A stretch of DNA of 64,000 nt from a bacterium (lineage in GTDB: Bacteria; Bdellovibrionota; Bdellovibrionia; Bdellovibrionales; Bdellovibrionaceae), in NCBI GenBank assembly GCA_019752925.1, contig JAIELP010000009.1, positions 1 to 64,000 on the forward strand. The letters run 5' to 3'. Made by a program: the position numbers and the translations under genes. A model generated the notes under the pieces. It did no database searches. It was not told the origin of the DNA and was given only the letters and a program-made list of their open reading frames with translations. This document shows positions 27,629 through 35,851 of this stretch, piece by piece; position 1 is the stretch's first letter; the number at the start of each line of letters is the position of its first letter.

Positions 27629-28282
27629 TTATTTATCCCAAGAAAATACAGTAACTGGTCCGCCATCGGCATCTGTTATGCGCAGCGGACTTATTAAAAC
27701 TTCTTTTGGCGAACTAAGTAAACCACGCAGGTCCATATCTTCAACAATTAATATTGGTTTATCTGCATTTTTTAAAAAGGCCTGATGAGCCTTTTTTCCC
27801 TCTTCACGGTTCACATAACTTGTTAAAGAAATCAGATCCATTCCTAAAAATTTAACATCGGGGCAATGTTTGCGCAAAAAATCGGCGCTGTTAGATGCAA
27901 TCCCTGGATTTGCACTCCAATAAACCTCTTGGTCTCTTTTATAGCAAAAGCCTGTTTTAACTAAAACAAGCTCAGAATTAGGGCTAATTTGAGATTTGTA
28001 CTTCTCTAAGTCGATCAACATATCCGTGTCAGGCACTTCCACTAGACTAATTTTTCGACAAAACCAGAAGTCTGGAGCGTAATCTGTTATTTTTAAGCCT
28101 TTTTGGTCAAAATGATAAGGACAGTCCAAATGAGTACCTATGTGATTGCTCACCTGAAAGGTCATTTGATTACAGCTTGCTCCGTGTTCAATGCACTTAT
28201 CGAGCACTCGGTTAAACCTGGGCCCATTTCCATAGGAAGGACTGTTTTCATCAAGGGAATAAGATAGAAATTTTATCACCAA
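27629..28282 (-). CDS. cyclase-family (kynurenine-formamidase-like) metal hydrolase
   Basis: The 217-residue protein has the metal-binding signature HxGTHxDxPxH (NHIGTHLDCPYHF, around residues 47-59) of the cyclase/arylformamidase family, followed by LVLVKTGF and a C-terminal GLLSSPKEVLISPLRI segment that is typical for the family. Members hydrolyse formamides, lactones or related bonds with a metal ion. No kynurenine-pathway gene is nearby. Its position at the head of the CDP-sugar operon, divergent from the GmhA/sugar-cyclase operon, suggests action on a formyl or lactone group of a sugar intermediate. The start is TTG 28282 or GTG 28279; neither has a clear ribosome binding site. Confidence 0.78.
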   Translation of the reverse strand: MVIKFLSYSLDENSPSYGNGPRFNRVLDKCIEHGASCNQMTFQVSNHIGTHLDCPYHFDQKGLKITDYAPDFWFCRKISLVEVPDTDMLIDLEKYKSQISPNSELVLVKTGFCYKRDQEVYWSANPGIASNSADFLRKHCPDVKFLGMDLISLTSYVNREEGKKAHQAFLKNADKPILIVEDMDLRGLLSSPKEVLISPLRITDADGGPVTVFSWDK

Positions 28283-28326
28283 AAGAAACTAGCAAAATCT
28301 TTGTTAAGCGTCGAGGTTACGCCTAT

Positions 28327-28355
28327 TTGACACACGCCGACATAAGGAGTAGTTT
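28327..28355 (+). promoter_or_regulatory. candidate promoter for the GmhA-like/sugar-cyclase operon
   Basis: A perfect -35 hexamer TTGACA (28327-28332) is followed after 17 bases by TAGTTT (28350-28355), a poor -10. It lies in the divergent gap upstream of the ATG at 28411. The -35 match and spacing support it; the weak -10 lowers confidence. Confidence 0.4.
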
Positions 28356-28410
28356 TTGTGGTCGAATCATTTTTCGGTTAGAAATGTTTAACACGCACGA
28401 GGATATCATT

Positions 28411-29022
28411 ATGCAGAACAAATTAGATGAAATTTTTCAATCTCACCGCCAACCCGCTGACTTTGCCAAACACTATGGGGCTTACCTATCTGAAGTCTTA
28501 TCAAAGCTTGATTACGAACAAGTTGGTAAAATGATTGAAACAGTAATTGATGCCCGCAACAGAGGCGCGCATATTTTCTTCATAGGTAATGGTGGAAGCG
28601 CGGCTACAGCTTCTCACTTTGCAAACGACATTTCTATCGGAACCCGCGTAACTGAAAAGCCATTCAAAGCTCTGGCTTTTACAGACAATGTAGCTATTTT
28701 AACAGCCGTTGGTAATGACGATGGATACGAATATGTTTTCACAAAACAATTGCAAAATTTTGCACAACCTAATGATGTGCTTGTTGCCATTTCAGCTTCA
28801 GGAAATTCACCAAATATTATTCATGCAGTTGATTATGCAAAGAAAAAGAATTTAAAAGTTATCGGTCTTACTGGCTTTGACGGCGGAAAACTCCGTGAAA
28901 TGTCAGATATCAAAATACATGTTCAAACTCAAAAAGGCGAATACGGTCCGGTTGAAGATGTTCATATGTTTATTGACCATTTATTGGGTTCATATTTAAA
29001 TCGCCATGTAAAGATGTCTTAA
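28411..29022 (+). CDS. GmhA-like SIS-domain sugar-phosphate isomerase (variant active site)
   Basis: The 203-residue SIS-domain protein resembles sedoheptulose-7-phosphate isomerase: FFIGNGGSAATASHFANDISIG, ALTF-like AFTDNVAILTAVGNDDGYEYVF, VAISASGNSPNI and the C-terminal VEDVHMFIDHLL. Compared with E. coli GmhA (His61, Glu65, Gln172, His180), the base after the first His is Asp instead of Glu (SHFAND), and the Gln-Glu before the C-terminal His reads Glu-Asp. This suggests altered chemistry or substrate. The ATG at 28411 has GAGGA seven bases upstream, so I use it instead of the upstream in-frame codons. It opens a four-gene operon with an SDR, a sugar cyclase and a 2-hydroxyacid dehydrogenase. 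Confidence 0.85.
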   Translation: MQNKLDEIFQSHRQPADFAKHYGAYLSEVLSKLDYEQVGKMIETVIDARNRGAHIFFIGNGGSAATASHFANDISIGTRVTEKPFKALAFTDNVAILTAVGNDDGYEYVFTKQLQNFAQPNDVLVAISASGNSPNIIHAVDYAKKKNLKVIGLTGFDGGKLREMSDIKIHVQTQKGEYGPVEDVHMFIDHLLGSYLNRHVKMS

Positions 29023-29741
29023 TGCCTTATAATTTCAAGAACAAAAAAATTCTTGTAACAGGCGGTTCTCGTGGGATTGGCGCTGCAATTGTAGACGCCT
29101 ATCTCAAATGTGGTGCTGAAGTCACTTATACAGGCCAAAAAAAAGCGCAAAATCCAAACCCTTCAGCAAAATTTCTACAGTTGGATTTTTCAAATGATGC
29201 ATCAATTGAATCTTTTTTATCCTCTGCAGAAATTGAAAAATTTGACGTATTAGTTAACAATGCAGGCATTAATAAAATTGATCATTTCCATGAAATTCAA
29301 TTAGAAGATTTTAAACAAATTCAAAAAGTTAATGTAGAAGGTCCATTTCGGCTAAGCCAAGCTGTGGTTAAGGGTATGCTGAAAAGAAATTTTGGCCGCA
29401 TCGTTAATGTAGGTTCAATATTTTCTACCATCAGTAAAGAAAAAAGAGCTTCCTACTCCACTTCTAAATTTGCATTAGTTGGAATGACTAAGGCCATGGC
29501 TATTGAATACGCTTCGAAAAATATTTTAGTAAATGTAATTTCACCGGGCTTTATTGATACAGAGTTAACCCGACAAATATTATCAGAAACTCAAATTGCT
29601 GAGCTAACTAGCCAAGTGCCTATTAAACGATTGGGCACTCCGGCCGAAGTAGCTGAGGCTGTCTTGTTTTTAACAAGCCCCGAAAATACTCTTATTACCG
29701 GCCAGAATATTGTAGCAGACGGAGGCTTTACCTGTGTCTAA
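29022..29741 (+). CDS. short-chain dehydrogenase/reductase (FabG-like)
   Basis: The 239-residue classical SDR has the cofactor loop ILVTGGSRGIGAAIVDAY, VLVNNAGINK, the catalytic Ser in NVGSIFSTIS and YSTSKFALVG with YxxxK near residue 145, then SPGFIDTELT. It uses NAD(P)(H) to oxidise or reduce an alcohol or ketone. The start overlaps the previous stop by one base (TAATG). In this operon, between a GmhA-like isomerase and a 3-dehydroquinate-synthase-like cyclase, it probably reduces or oxidises a sugar or cyclitol keto group and is unlikely to be a fatty-acid enzyme. Confidence 0.88.
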   Translation: MPYNFKNKKILVTGGSRGIGAAIVDAYLKCGAEVTYTGQKKAQNPNPSAKFLQLDFSNDASIESFLSSAEIEKFDVLVNNAGINKIDHFHEIQLEDFKQIQKVNVEGPFRLSQAVVKGMLKRNFGRIVNVGSIFSTISKEKRASYSTSKFALVGMTKAMAIEYASKNILVNVISPGFIDTELTRQILSETQIAELTSQVPIKRLGTPAEVAEAVLFLTSPENTLITGQNIVADGGFTCV

Positions 29742-30819
29742 GCTATCAAAAATTGAAATAAAATCATATAAAGGTATTTACGCAGTGGATTTTATTGATG
29801 ATGCTTTCAAAAAAATGGAAGAATTATCTAACTCAAATGTATGTTTTATAATCGATAAAAATGTTTCTGAGCTTTACAAAAAACAACTCTCTTCAATTAT
29901 TACAAAAAGTCCGCACTTTATTATCGAAGCTACTGAGGAAAATAAAGATCTGTCAAAGTTCACACAACTAGCAGTTGATTTAACAAAAATTGGCGTGAAA
30001 CGTAATGTGACCTTGGTTGCTGTTGGAGGTGGTATTATTCAGGATATCACCTGCTTTATGGCGGCTACCTTGTTTAGAGGGCTCAACTGGGTATTCTTTC
30101 CAACTACTCTTTTAGCACAGGCCGATTCCTGCATTGGCTCTAAAAGTTCAATAAATGTGGGCGGCGTAAAAAATCTGATGGGTACTTTTACTCCACCTAA
30201 TCATATTTACATAAGCGTACAGTTTTTAAAAACTCTAAATCCTGTTGAGGTCTATTCTGGCATAGGTGAAATGATAAAAGTTCATGGCATTGCAGGAATT
30301 GAAAAACTTAAAGAGTTTTCAGCCAATTACGATCTGATTTTAAAAGAAGACTCAAAGTTAGAGCACTTCTTAATGCAGTCTTTATTAATTAAAAAAGGCA
30401 TTATTGAAATTGATGAGTTTGATACTGGCCCTAGACTTGTTATGAATTACGGTCACACCTTCGGTCATGCTATCGAATCTGCTACAAATTACAAAATTCC
30501 TCATGGAATTGCTGTCACAATAGGTCAGTCAATGGCTTGCGAGTATAGTTTTTCGCAAAATTTAATCAGCAAAGAAATTAATGATTCGGCTCAAGGTCTT
30601 TTTGCTAAAAACTGGTTAGACTTCTGTAAATCAGATTTAAATTTTGATGTTTTCATGACAGCTATCCAAAAAGATAAAAAAAATGTCGGAAAAAATGTCA
30701 GCCTGATAATTCCAAAAAACAATGCGTTTAAAATAGAAAAACAAGAAGTTCCCGCAGATTCAAGCTTTGTACAGTTCTGCAATAGCTACTTTGTAAAAAA
30801 GGGATTTCATGTCATCTAA
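29734..30819 (+). CDS. 3-dehydroquinate synthase-like sugar-phosphate cyclase
   Basis: The 361-residue protein belongs to the sugar-phosphate cyclase superfamily (DHQS, DOIS, EEVS). Visible blocks are VAVGGGIIQDITCFMAATLF, RGLNWVFFPTTLLAQADS, GVKNLMGTF, SGIGEMIKVHGI (metal Glu and catalytic Lys) and NYGHTFGHAIES (metal His). The DHQS motif GGKTxxN is replaced by GSKSSIN and GxIGD by GIIQD, so it is unlikely to be the shikimate-pathway AroB. Neighbours (GmhA-like isomerase, SDR, hydroxyacid dehydrogenase, KdsB-like gene) suggest a heptulose or similar phosphate is cyclised to a carbasugar or cyclitol. The start is GTG 29734, with GGAGG nearby upstream, overlapping the SDR by eight bases. Confidence 0.85.
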   Translation: MSKLSKIEIKSYKGIYAVDFIDDAFKKMEELSNSNVCFIIDKNVSELYKKQLSSIITKSPHFIIEATEENKDLSKFTQLAVDLTKIGVKRNVTLVAVGGGIIQDITCFMAATLFRGLNWVFFPTTLLAQADSCIGSKSSINVGGVKNLMGTFTPPNHIYISVQFLKTLNPVEVYSGIGEMIKVHGIAGIEKLKEFSANYDLILKEDSKLEHFLMQSLLIKKGIIEIDEFDTGPRLVMNYGHTFGHAIESATNYKIPHGIAVTIGQSMACEYSFSQNLISKEINDSAQGLFAKNWLDFCKSDLNFDVFMTAIQKDKKNVGKNVSLIIPKNNAFKIEKQEVPADSSFVQFCNSYFVKKGFHVI

Positions 30820-31774
30820 TTCAGGATTAATTGCTGTTGCATCAAGATCGTTTTCACAGGATGAATTCCTCAGAAACAAACTTTCTGAAAAATATCCTTC
30901 GGTTAAATTTAATGAAACAGGCAAATCCTTACAAGGAGATGAACTCGTTTCGTTTTTAAAAGGTGCTGAAAAAGCTATCGTGGCTCTTGAAAAAATTAAT
31001 GATGATACTCTTAAGTATCTACCTGACTTAAAAGTTATAAGTAAATATGGCGTTGGTTTAGATAATATTTCTTTCGAGGATATGTTTAAACATAATATCC
31101 AGTTGGCTTGGCAAGGAGGCGTTAACCGCCGCTCGGTTGCTGAACTTGCTATGCATTTTATATTAGGTTGCGTACGTGGGAGCTTTCACTCTCATCATGA
31201 AGTACAAAAAGGCACATGGACTCAGTTTAAGGGCCAAAACCTCTCAGGCAAAACTATCGGTATTTTGGGGCTTGGTTACGTTGGGCAAGAGCTGGTTCCA
31301 TTTTTAAAACCTTATGGTGTTAAAATTCTAGCTTATGACCTTTTCCCTAAAGATGACTACTGCATTGCAAATGGTATTCAACAAACAACTCTCGAGAACG
31401 TTTTAAAAGAGTCTGATGTTGTAACTATTCACTTACCTTTAACTTCTAAAACAAAAGCTCTACTTAACCGCGAAAGCTTGATGTTAATGAAAAAAGGAAG
31501 CTTTTTAGTTAATACAGCTCGCGGCGGTATGGTTGATGAATCTGCATTATATGATTTACTTTCTACACGTCATATTCAGTCAGCAGCATTTGATGTTTTT
31601 GAAAAAGAGCCACCCGTAGATCAAAAGCTTTTTAGCTTAGATAATTTCTTTTCGACGGCTCATATTGGTGGTTCTTCAATTCAATCTATTAGATTAATGG
31701 GACAAGCAGCTATCGAAGGACTTAGCAATCCAAAGCCTGCTAAGCCTGAAAATTTCTTCAACTACCCGCTTTAA
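30809..31774 (+). CDS. D-isomer-specific 2-hydroxyacid dehydrogenase (SerA-like)
   Basis: The 321-residue NAD-dependent dehydrogenase has the Rossmann signature TIGILGLGYVGQELVPFL, SDVVTIHLPLTSKTKALLN, NTARGGMVDESAL with the substrate Arg, the FDVFEKEPP glutamate and STAHIGGSS with the catalytic His. There is no C-terminal ACT domain, so it is not a full-length regulated SerA. It overlaps the cyclase gene by 11 bases, has AAGGGA before its ATG and ends exactly where the convergent Gfo/Idh gene ends. It may oxidise or reduce a 2-hydroxy acid side chain in the pathway of this operon. Confidence 0.88.
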   Translation: MSSNSGLIAVASRSFSQDEFLRNKLSEKYPSVKFNETGKSLQGDELVSFLKGAEKAIVALEKINDDTLKYLPDLKVISKYGVGLDNISFEDMFKHNIQLAWQGGVNRRSVAELAMHFILGCVRGSFHSHHEVQKGTWTQFKGQNLSGKTIGILGLGYVGQELVPFLKPYGVKILAYDLFPKDDYCIANGIQQTTLENVLKESDVVTIHLPLTSKTKALLNRESLMLMKKGSFLVNTARGGMVDESALYDLLSTRHIQSAAFDVFEKEPPVDQKLFSLDNFFSTAHIGGSSIQSIRLMGQAAIEGLSNPKPAKPENFFNYPL

Positions 31775-32815
31775 CTAGATTTTATCTGTTAAATTGTATT
31801 TTTCTTTCCATACTTTATCTGAACAGTAAATGCGGTATACTAATTCCATCGTTTTGAAGGCCTCTTCTGAAGAACCTTGTTCTATTTTTTTGTTTTTAAC
31901 AATACAGTCTGCAAAATAGTTTACTTCATCTCTCCAAGAGTTATCCTCATTGTATCGTGTCGTGACCTCTAAAGGATCGCCACTACCGTTAGCTTCATGA
32001 TTAGCATAGGCAACTGTAATCGTTTCAGCACCATAACTTTTTGATCCTGATAAAATTCCTGAAAGGATAATGCTTCCTTTTTCTAAAGAAATTTCTAAAT
32101 TAAATCTATGACGCCACTGCGTAGCTGTCGAATGTAAGAAGGCCACAATACCCGACTTAGTTTTCATTAATGCATAGGCATTATCTTCCACATCGTGATT
32201 CCAGAAACCATTATCTACAAAACTATGAATTTGTTCAAAATCGCCCACAAACATTCTGATCAAATCCACCATATGGATACCTTGATCAAGTAAAATGCCG
32301 CCGCCAGCAATAGCTCTTTTAGTTCTCCAATCAGATTCAAAAGAAATAATTTTGGACTTACCATAAACACCACGTAAGTTGATGATGCGGCCTAATTCTT
32401 TAGTTTTAACAATCTCAAAAGCTTTTTTAATTGAGTCGTGATAACGATGATTGAAGCCATACATCAGTTTGAGATCGGGATGTATTTTTTCTACCTGAAT
32501 TACATTATGTATATCTTTTAAGTCTTTTCCCGGAGGTTTTTCGCAAAATACGTGAAGACCTTTATTTAAACCAGCTATAGTCACTTCAGGAGCAATATCA
32601 TTTGTTAAGCAAACAAATAAAATATCCAGATCTTCTTTTAAAAGATCTTTGTAGTTATCGTATACCTTAGCTCCGTGATCTTCAGTTTTGCCAGTACCTT
32701 TAAATTTCATATCACAAACAGCTACGGTTTGAAGTGATGGATGCAAATCTATAAATTTACGACGACGAATACCCACTATACCATAACCTGCTATTCCCAC
32801 TTTTAATTTTTTCAT
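31775..32815 (-). CDS. Gfo/Idh/MocA-family oxidoreductase
   Basis: The 346-residue protein has an N-terminal Rossmann fold (KVGIAGYGIVGIRRRKFI), the EKP motif in HVFCEKPPGKDLKD near residue 95, YGFNHRYHDSIKKAFEIV and GGGILLDQGIHMVDLIRMF with the usual Asp/His. It is a second, clearly different paralogue of the 21214 gene. It probably oxidises or reduces a sugar derivative at the end of the minus-strand operon. The ATG at 32815 has AAAGAG eight bases upstream; a TTG two codons earlier is possible. Its stop directly abuts that of the convergent hydroxyacid dehydrogenase, so transcription from the two strands meets here. Confidence 0.85.
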   Translation of the reverse strand: MKKLKVGIAGYGIVGIRRRKFIDLHPSLQTVAVCDMKFKGTGKTEDHGAKVYDNYKDLLKEDLDILFVCLTNDIAPEVTIAGLNKGLHVFCEKPPGKDLKDIHNVIQVEKIHPDLKLMYGFNHRYHDSIKKAFEIVKTKELGRIINLRGVYGKSKIISFESDWRTKRAIAGGGILLDQGIHMVDLIRMFVGDFEQIHSFVDNGFWNHDVEDNAYALMKTKSGIVAFLHSTATQWRHRFNLEISLEKGSIILSGILSGSKSYGAETITVAYANHEANGSGDPLEVTTRYNEDNSWRDEVNYFADCIVKNKKIEQGSSEEAFKTMELVYRIYCSDKVWKEKYNLTDKI

Positions 32816-32865
32816 AACCAATACTCTTTCGCATTTAATTTAAATCGGCTGAATGCTACTGCAAC

Positions 32866-33753
32866 TCACGCGCGATTAATATATTTTTTTAAAAAATTTC
32901 TTATAGCAGCCGGCAAAGCTGCTATCATATGCAACAATATTTCACTGACCACGCTGAGATCTTTACCTTCGCTTGCTAAACTGCCCTTAAGCCCCGCCAC
33001 ACCGTCCAGCACTGCTACCTTAATAAGGTATTGAAGCTTTCTTCTGTTAAGCGCTGAGCGCACGATAGGTTGATCTAAGTATTCAGAAAAAACCTGCGCT
33101 AAGCCTCGGTAATACCAATCTACTTTTTTTGCCGTAACTAATGGGTTTACGCGGTAAAAAGCCCAGTTGTATTCAAAATTAGCTAAGCGCCCGCCCTTAG
33201 ATAAAATTCGCATCCACATTGAATAGTCTTCAATTAAATGATTTGGATTATAACGTCCGAATTTTTTAAATGTGGTGGCTTTAAACATAACAGTTGGCGC
33301 GCAAATTAAATTTTTAAAAAGCATCTCGTCAAAAAACACTTCACCAGCTTTGGGTGGCTTTACATAATTCAATACCGCCGAGCTTTCGCTCACAACTGTC
33401 ATTCCACCGGCAATGGCGTCAAAAGGACTCTGTGATAACTTTTCAACTTGCTCACTTAAGCGTTCAGCGGGCATAAAATCATCGCTAGCAATAATCACTA
33501 CATAATCGCCGCTGATCTCATCAAGTCCGCGGTTAATCGTAGCACAAAGGCCTTCGTTTTTTTTACTGATTAACTTAAATCCATATTTGCTTTTAACTGA
33601 CTCAAGATAATCCACAGTACCATCGCTGGAGCCGTCATCTACAATAACAAGCTCTCTTTGGTTGTATGTCTGTGCGGCTATAGAATCCAAAAGCTCCGGA
33701 AGATATTTTTTATGATTGTAGCTTGGAACAATTATCGAAACCAGGCCGCTCAT
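32866..33753 (-). CDS. glycosyltransferase family 2
   Basis: The 295-residue GT-A enzyme starts VSIIVPSYNHKKYLPELLDSIAAQ, has LVIVDDGSSDGTVDYL, NEGLCATINRGL, the divalent-metal segment IIASDDFMPAERL and LIEDYSMWMRIL with the catalytic Glu-Asp. It should extend the second repeat unit on the inner face of the membrane. It overlaps the flippase stop by four bases and is followed, 50 bases downstream, by the Gfo/Idh gene. Confidence 0.88.
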   Translation of the reverse strand: MSGLVSIIVPSYNHKKYLPELLDSIAAQTYNQRELVIVDDGSSDGTVDYLESVKSKYGFKLISKKNEGLCATINRGLDEISGDYVVIIASDDFMPAERLSEQVEKLSQSPFDAIAGGMTVVSESSAVLNYVKPPKAGEVFFDEMLFKNLICAPTVMFKATTFKKFGRYNPNHLIEDYSMWMRILSKGGRLANFEYNWAFYRVNPLVTAKKVDWYYRGLAQVFSEYLDQPIVRSALNRRKLQYLIKVAVLDGVAGLKGSLASEGKDLSVVSEILLHMIAALPAAIRNFLKKYINRA

Positions 33754-35066
33754 ACGCCCGCCTTAGGTTTTTTACGGGCAACTAGGACCATCGCAAAGCC
33801 AGATAAGATCATGATAATAAACATGGAACTGACAGCCAGAGAAACCCCAATTAACTGATATTTTTCAATAAAGTAATCGAGAAATAGCTTAAAGCTGATA
33901 ATTCCTAGTATATAAATAGCCAAGGTTTTAAATACCGAGCCTGTTGAAACCAAATACGATTCTAAAACCGTAAAACTTAAATACAAAACGGCTGAAACCG
34001 AGCAAAGCTGAATTAAAATACCAGTTGTAGCTGATAGCTCTTCACCTATTAAAAATGAAGAAATAGGTACTGCTAACACCGATAATGGTAAGTAATAGAC
34101 CAACGTCATCAGTAAAACTGCTAGCAATTGTATTTTGAGCAAGTGGCTTCTTGAGTGCCCTTGGCTATGATTTTTAATTAATTTGGGATAAATCACACTG
34201 GTAACAGCATAAACAAGAAAGTATGCCTTAGTAGTAAGATCATAAGCAAATGAATACGACGTAAACGCCGTAGCACTGATTTTACCCGATACTAAGAACT
34301 TATCCATCATCGACATGAATAACGAACACAGGGCTATTCCCACAGAAGGCAGAGCCAATTTAAGCATGGCGCGAGTTTTAAGCCAGTCGAGTTTAACTTT
34401 AAGCTCTGGTAAGAGTTTAAAGAAATAAAATAAATCGAAAATAATTTTTGTTACAACACTCAGAAGAATAAAATACACAATAGCCTGTGGTGCAAACTGC
34501 ATATAACCCATCAGTGCCACACCAACTACTTTAACAAGGTCGAGTAAAAATCTGCCAGTTGCGATTAGATTTATTTTTTCATGAGCCTGCAAAACAGTGG
34601 AAAGCATGCTATCGAGAGTTGATAGGGCTAATACAAAGCCGAATAAAAACATTTCAAACGAATATGTATCGGTATTGAAAGCCAGAATGCTGATTTCTTT
34701 ACGAAATACAGCAAAACCTAAAAATGCAAACAGACTTAATAGCAAATACACCGGTACGGCCGAGTAAAACACATCTCGCGCGTCTTTTTCGCTATGAACC
34801 AGTTTTTGGGTGTACTGTAACCCCAGAGCATAGGTAAACCCTGAATCCAGAAGCGAAACATACCCATGCATTGTTAAAAAGAAAGCTGCAATACCGTATT
34901 TTTCAGCTCCAAGACTGCGAATGGCATACGGAACCAGAATTAAAAATAAAAATGAAGTTAAAATCTTAAAAATCAGAGAAATATAAATATTACGTGCGGC
35001 GACCGACCCGCTTTGCGTTTTAAAGTACTGTAACCAAATTAAAAGTTTAGACTGCACTTTTACCAT
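33750..35066 (-). CDS. Wzx-type oligosaccharide flippase (second)
   Basis: This 438-residue inner-membrane protein has about 12 hydrophobic segments and a PST-family N terminus: ARNIYISLIFKILTSFLFLI, then PYAIRSLGAEKYGIAAFFLT and DSGFTYALGLQYTQ. It would flip undecaprenyl-linked oligosaccharide. It differs strongly from the flippase at 14568, which implies a second polysaccharide or a glycan of separate origin. It overlaps the preceding putative glycosyltransferase by seven bases and the following GT2 by four. Confidence 0.88.
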   Translation of the reverse strand: MVKVQSKLLIWLQYFKTQSGSVAARNIYISLIFKILTSFLFLILVPYAIRSLGAEKYGIAAFFLTMHGYVSLLDSGFTYALGLQYTQKLVHSEKDARDVFYSAVPVYLLLSLFAFLGFAVFRKEISILAFNTDTYSFEMFLFGFVLALSTLDSMLSTVLQAHEKINLIATGRFLLDLVKVVGVALMGYMQFAPQAIVYFILLSVVTKIIFDLFYFFKLLPELKVKLDWLKTRAMLKLALPSVGIALCSLFMSMMDKFLVSGKISATAFTSYSFAYDLTTKAYFLVYAVTSVIYPKLIKNHSQGHSRSHLLKIQLLAVLLMTLVYYLPLSVLAVPISSFLIGEELSATTGILIQLCSVSAVLYLSFTVLESYLVSTGSVFKTLAIYILGIISFKLFLDYFIEKYQLIGVSLAVSSMFIIMILSGFAMVLVARKKPKAGV

Positions 35067-35848
35067 TTTTTATAAATTTTATTTCTGACAAAGTCGGAAA
35101 TTTTAAATAAATGTGGACGCATCTGTACAGGAGTATTAATAAAAATATAACGTCGGGCCAGTGATAACTGTGACTTCAGGTAATTTTGCTGGCTCAAAAC
35201 TGCGCGGGCTTTTAAATCAGGCTCAATACCGTGCTCTTTCAGCACTTTAACTGCGTTTTTATACCACATGCCTTTTTCTACGCCGTGAAGAAAATTAAAG
35301 TATTCTTTATACACACCAAAGAAATTTTCATACTTTGAAGATCTGAGCCTTCCATCGATTTCAAATTTCCATGCAGACTCACCGGGCACGATAAGCTCTA
35401 ATAAAGTTTTTCTTTTCCAGATCGACATTAAACCATTGCGGTAATGGGTTTCAGGTAAATACTTACCGATATCCTGATTAATGCGGATATCAGGCTTAGG
35501 AACCGCTGTAAACTTTTGGTACTCCGGACGGAACTGGGCTACGTAAGAAGTTAATTTTTCTATGCGTTTTTCATCAACTTTTTCCAGTAAAAACACATCA
35601 TCAAACAATATAAGAACATATTCTTCTTCAATTTGCTCCAAACAGGCTTTAACACTGCTCGACCAGTCTTTATCTGGGCCAGATAAAATTGTTTTTACGC
35701 GTGAGTCCTCAGACGATATTTCATTTGAAAACAAATACAATTTATACGGACATTGCGGCCAGTTTCTGAAAAATAGCTCAAAAAACGGAGGCCAGAGGTC
35801 TCTGTATTTATCGCAAGATAGAACGACAATGGCCATATTCAGATTCAT
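35060..35848 (-). CDS. putative glycosyltransferase (GT-A-like, family uncertain)
   Basis: The 262-residue protein begins with an A-I-V-V-L-S-C-D-K-Y-R-D-L strand typical of nucleotide-sugar binding, has EYVLILFDDVFLLEKVD, where Asp-Asp could be the metal-binding DxD equivalent, and a His/Tyr-rich C-terminal half. There is no signal peptide or transmembrane segment. Its size, motif layout and place between an aminotransferase and the second flippase suggest a glycosyltransferase of a small, poorly characterised family. I cannot name its donor. It starts three bases after the aminotransferase stop. Confidence 0.6.
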   Translation of the reverse strand: MNLNMAIVVLSCDKYRDLWPPFFELFFRNWPQCPYKLYLFSNEISSEDSRVKTILSGPDKDWSSSVKACLEQIEEEYVLILFDDVFLLEKVDEKRIEKLTSYVAQFRPEYQKFTAVPKPDIRINQDIGKYLPETHYRNGLMSIWKRKTLLELIVPGESAWKFEIDGRLRSSKYENFFGVYKEYFNFLHGVEKGMWYKNAVKVLKEHGIEPDLKARAVLSQQNYLKSQLSLARRYIFINTPVQMRPHLFKISDFVRNKIYKKW

Positions 35849-35851
35849 CTA

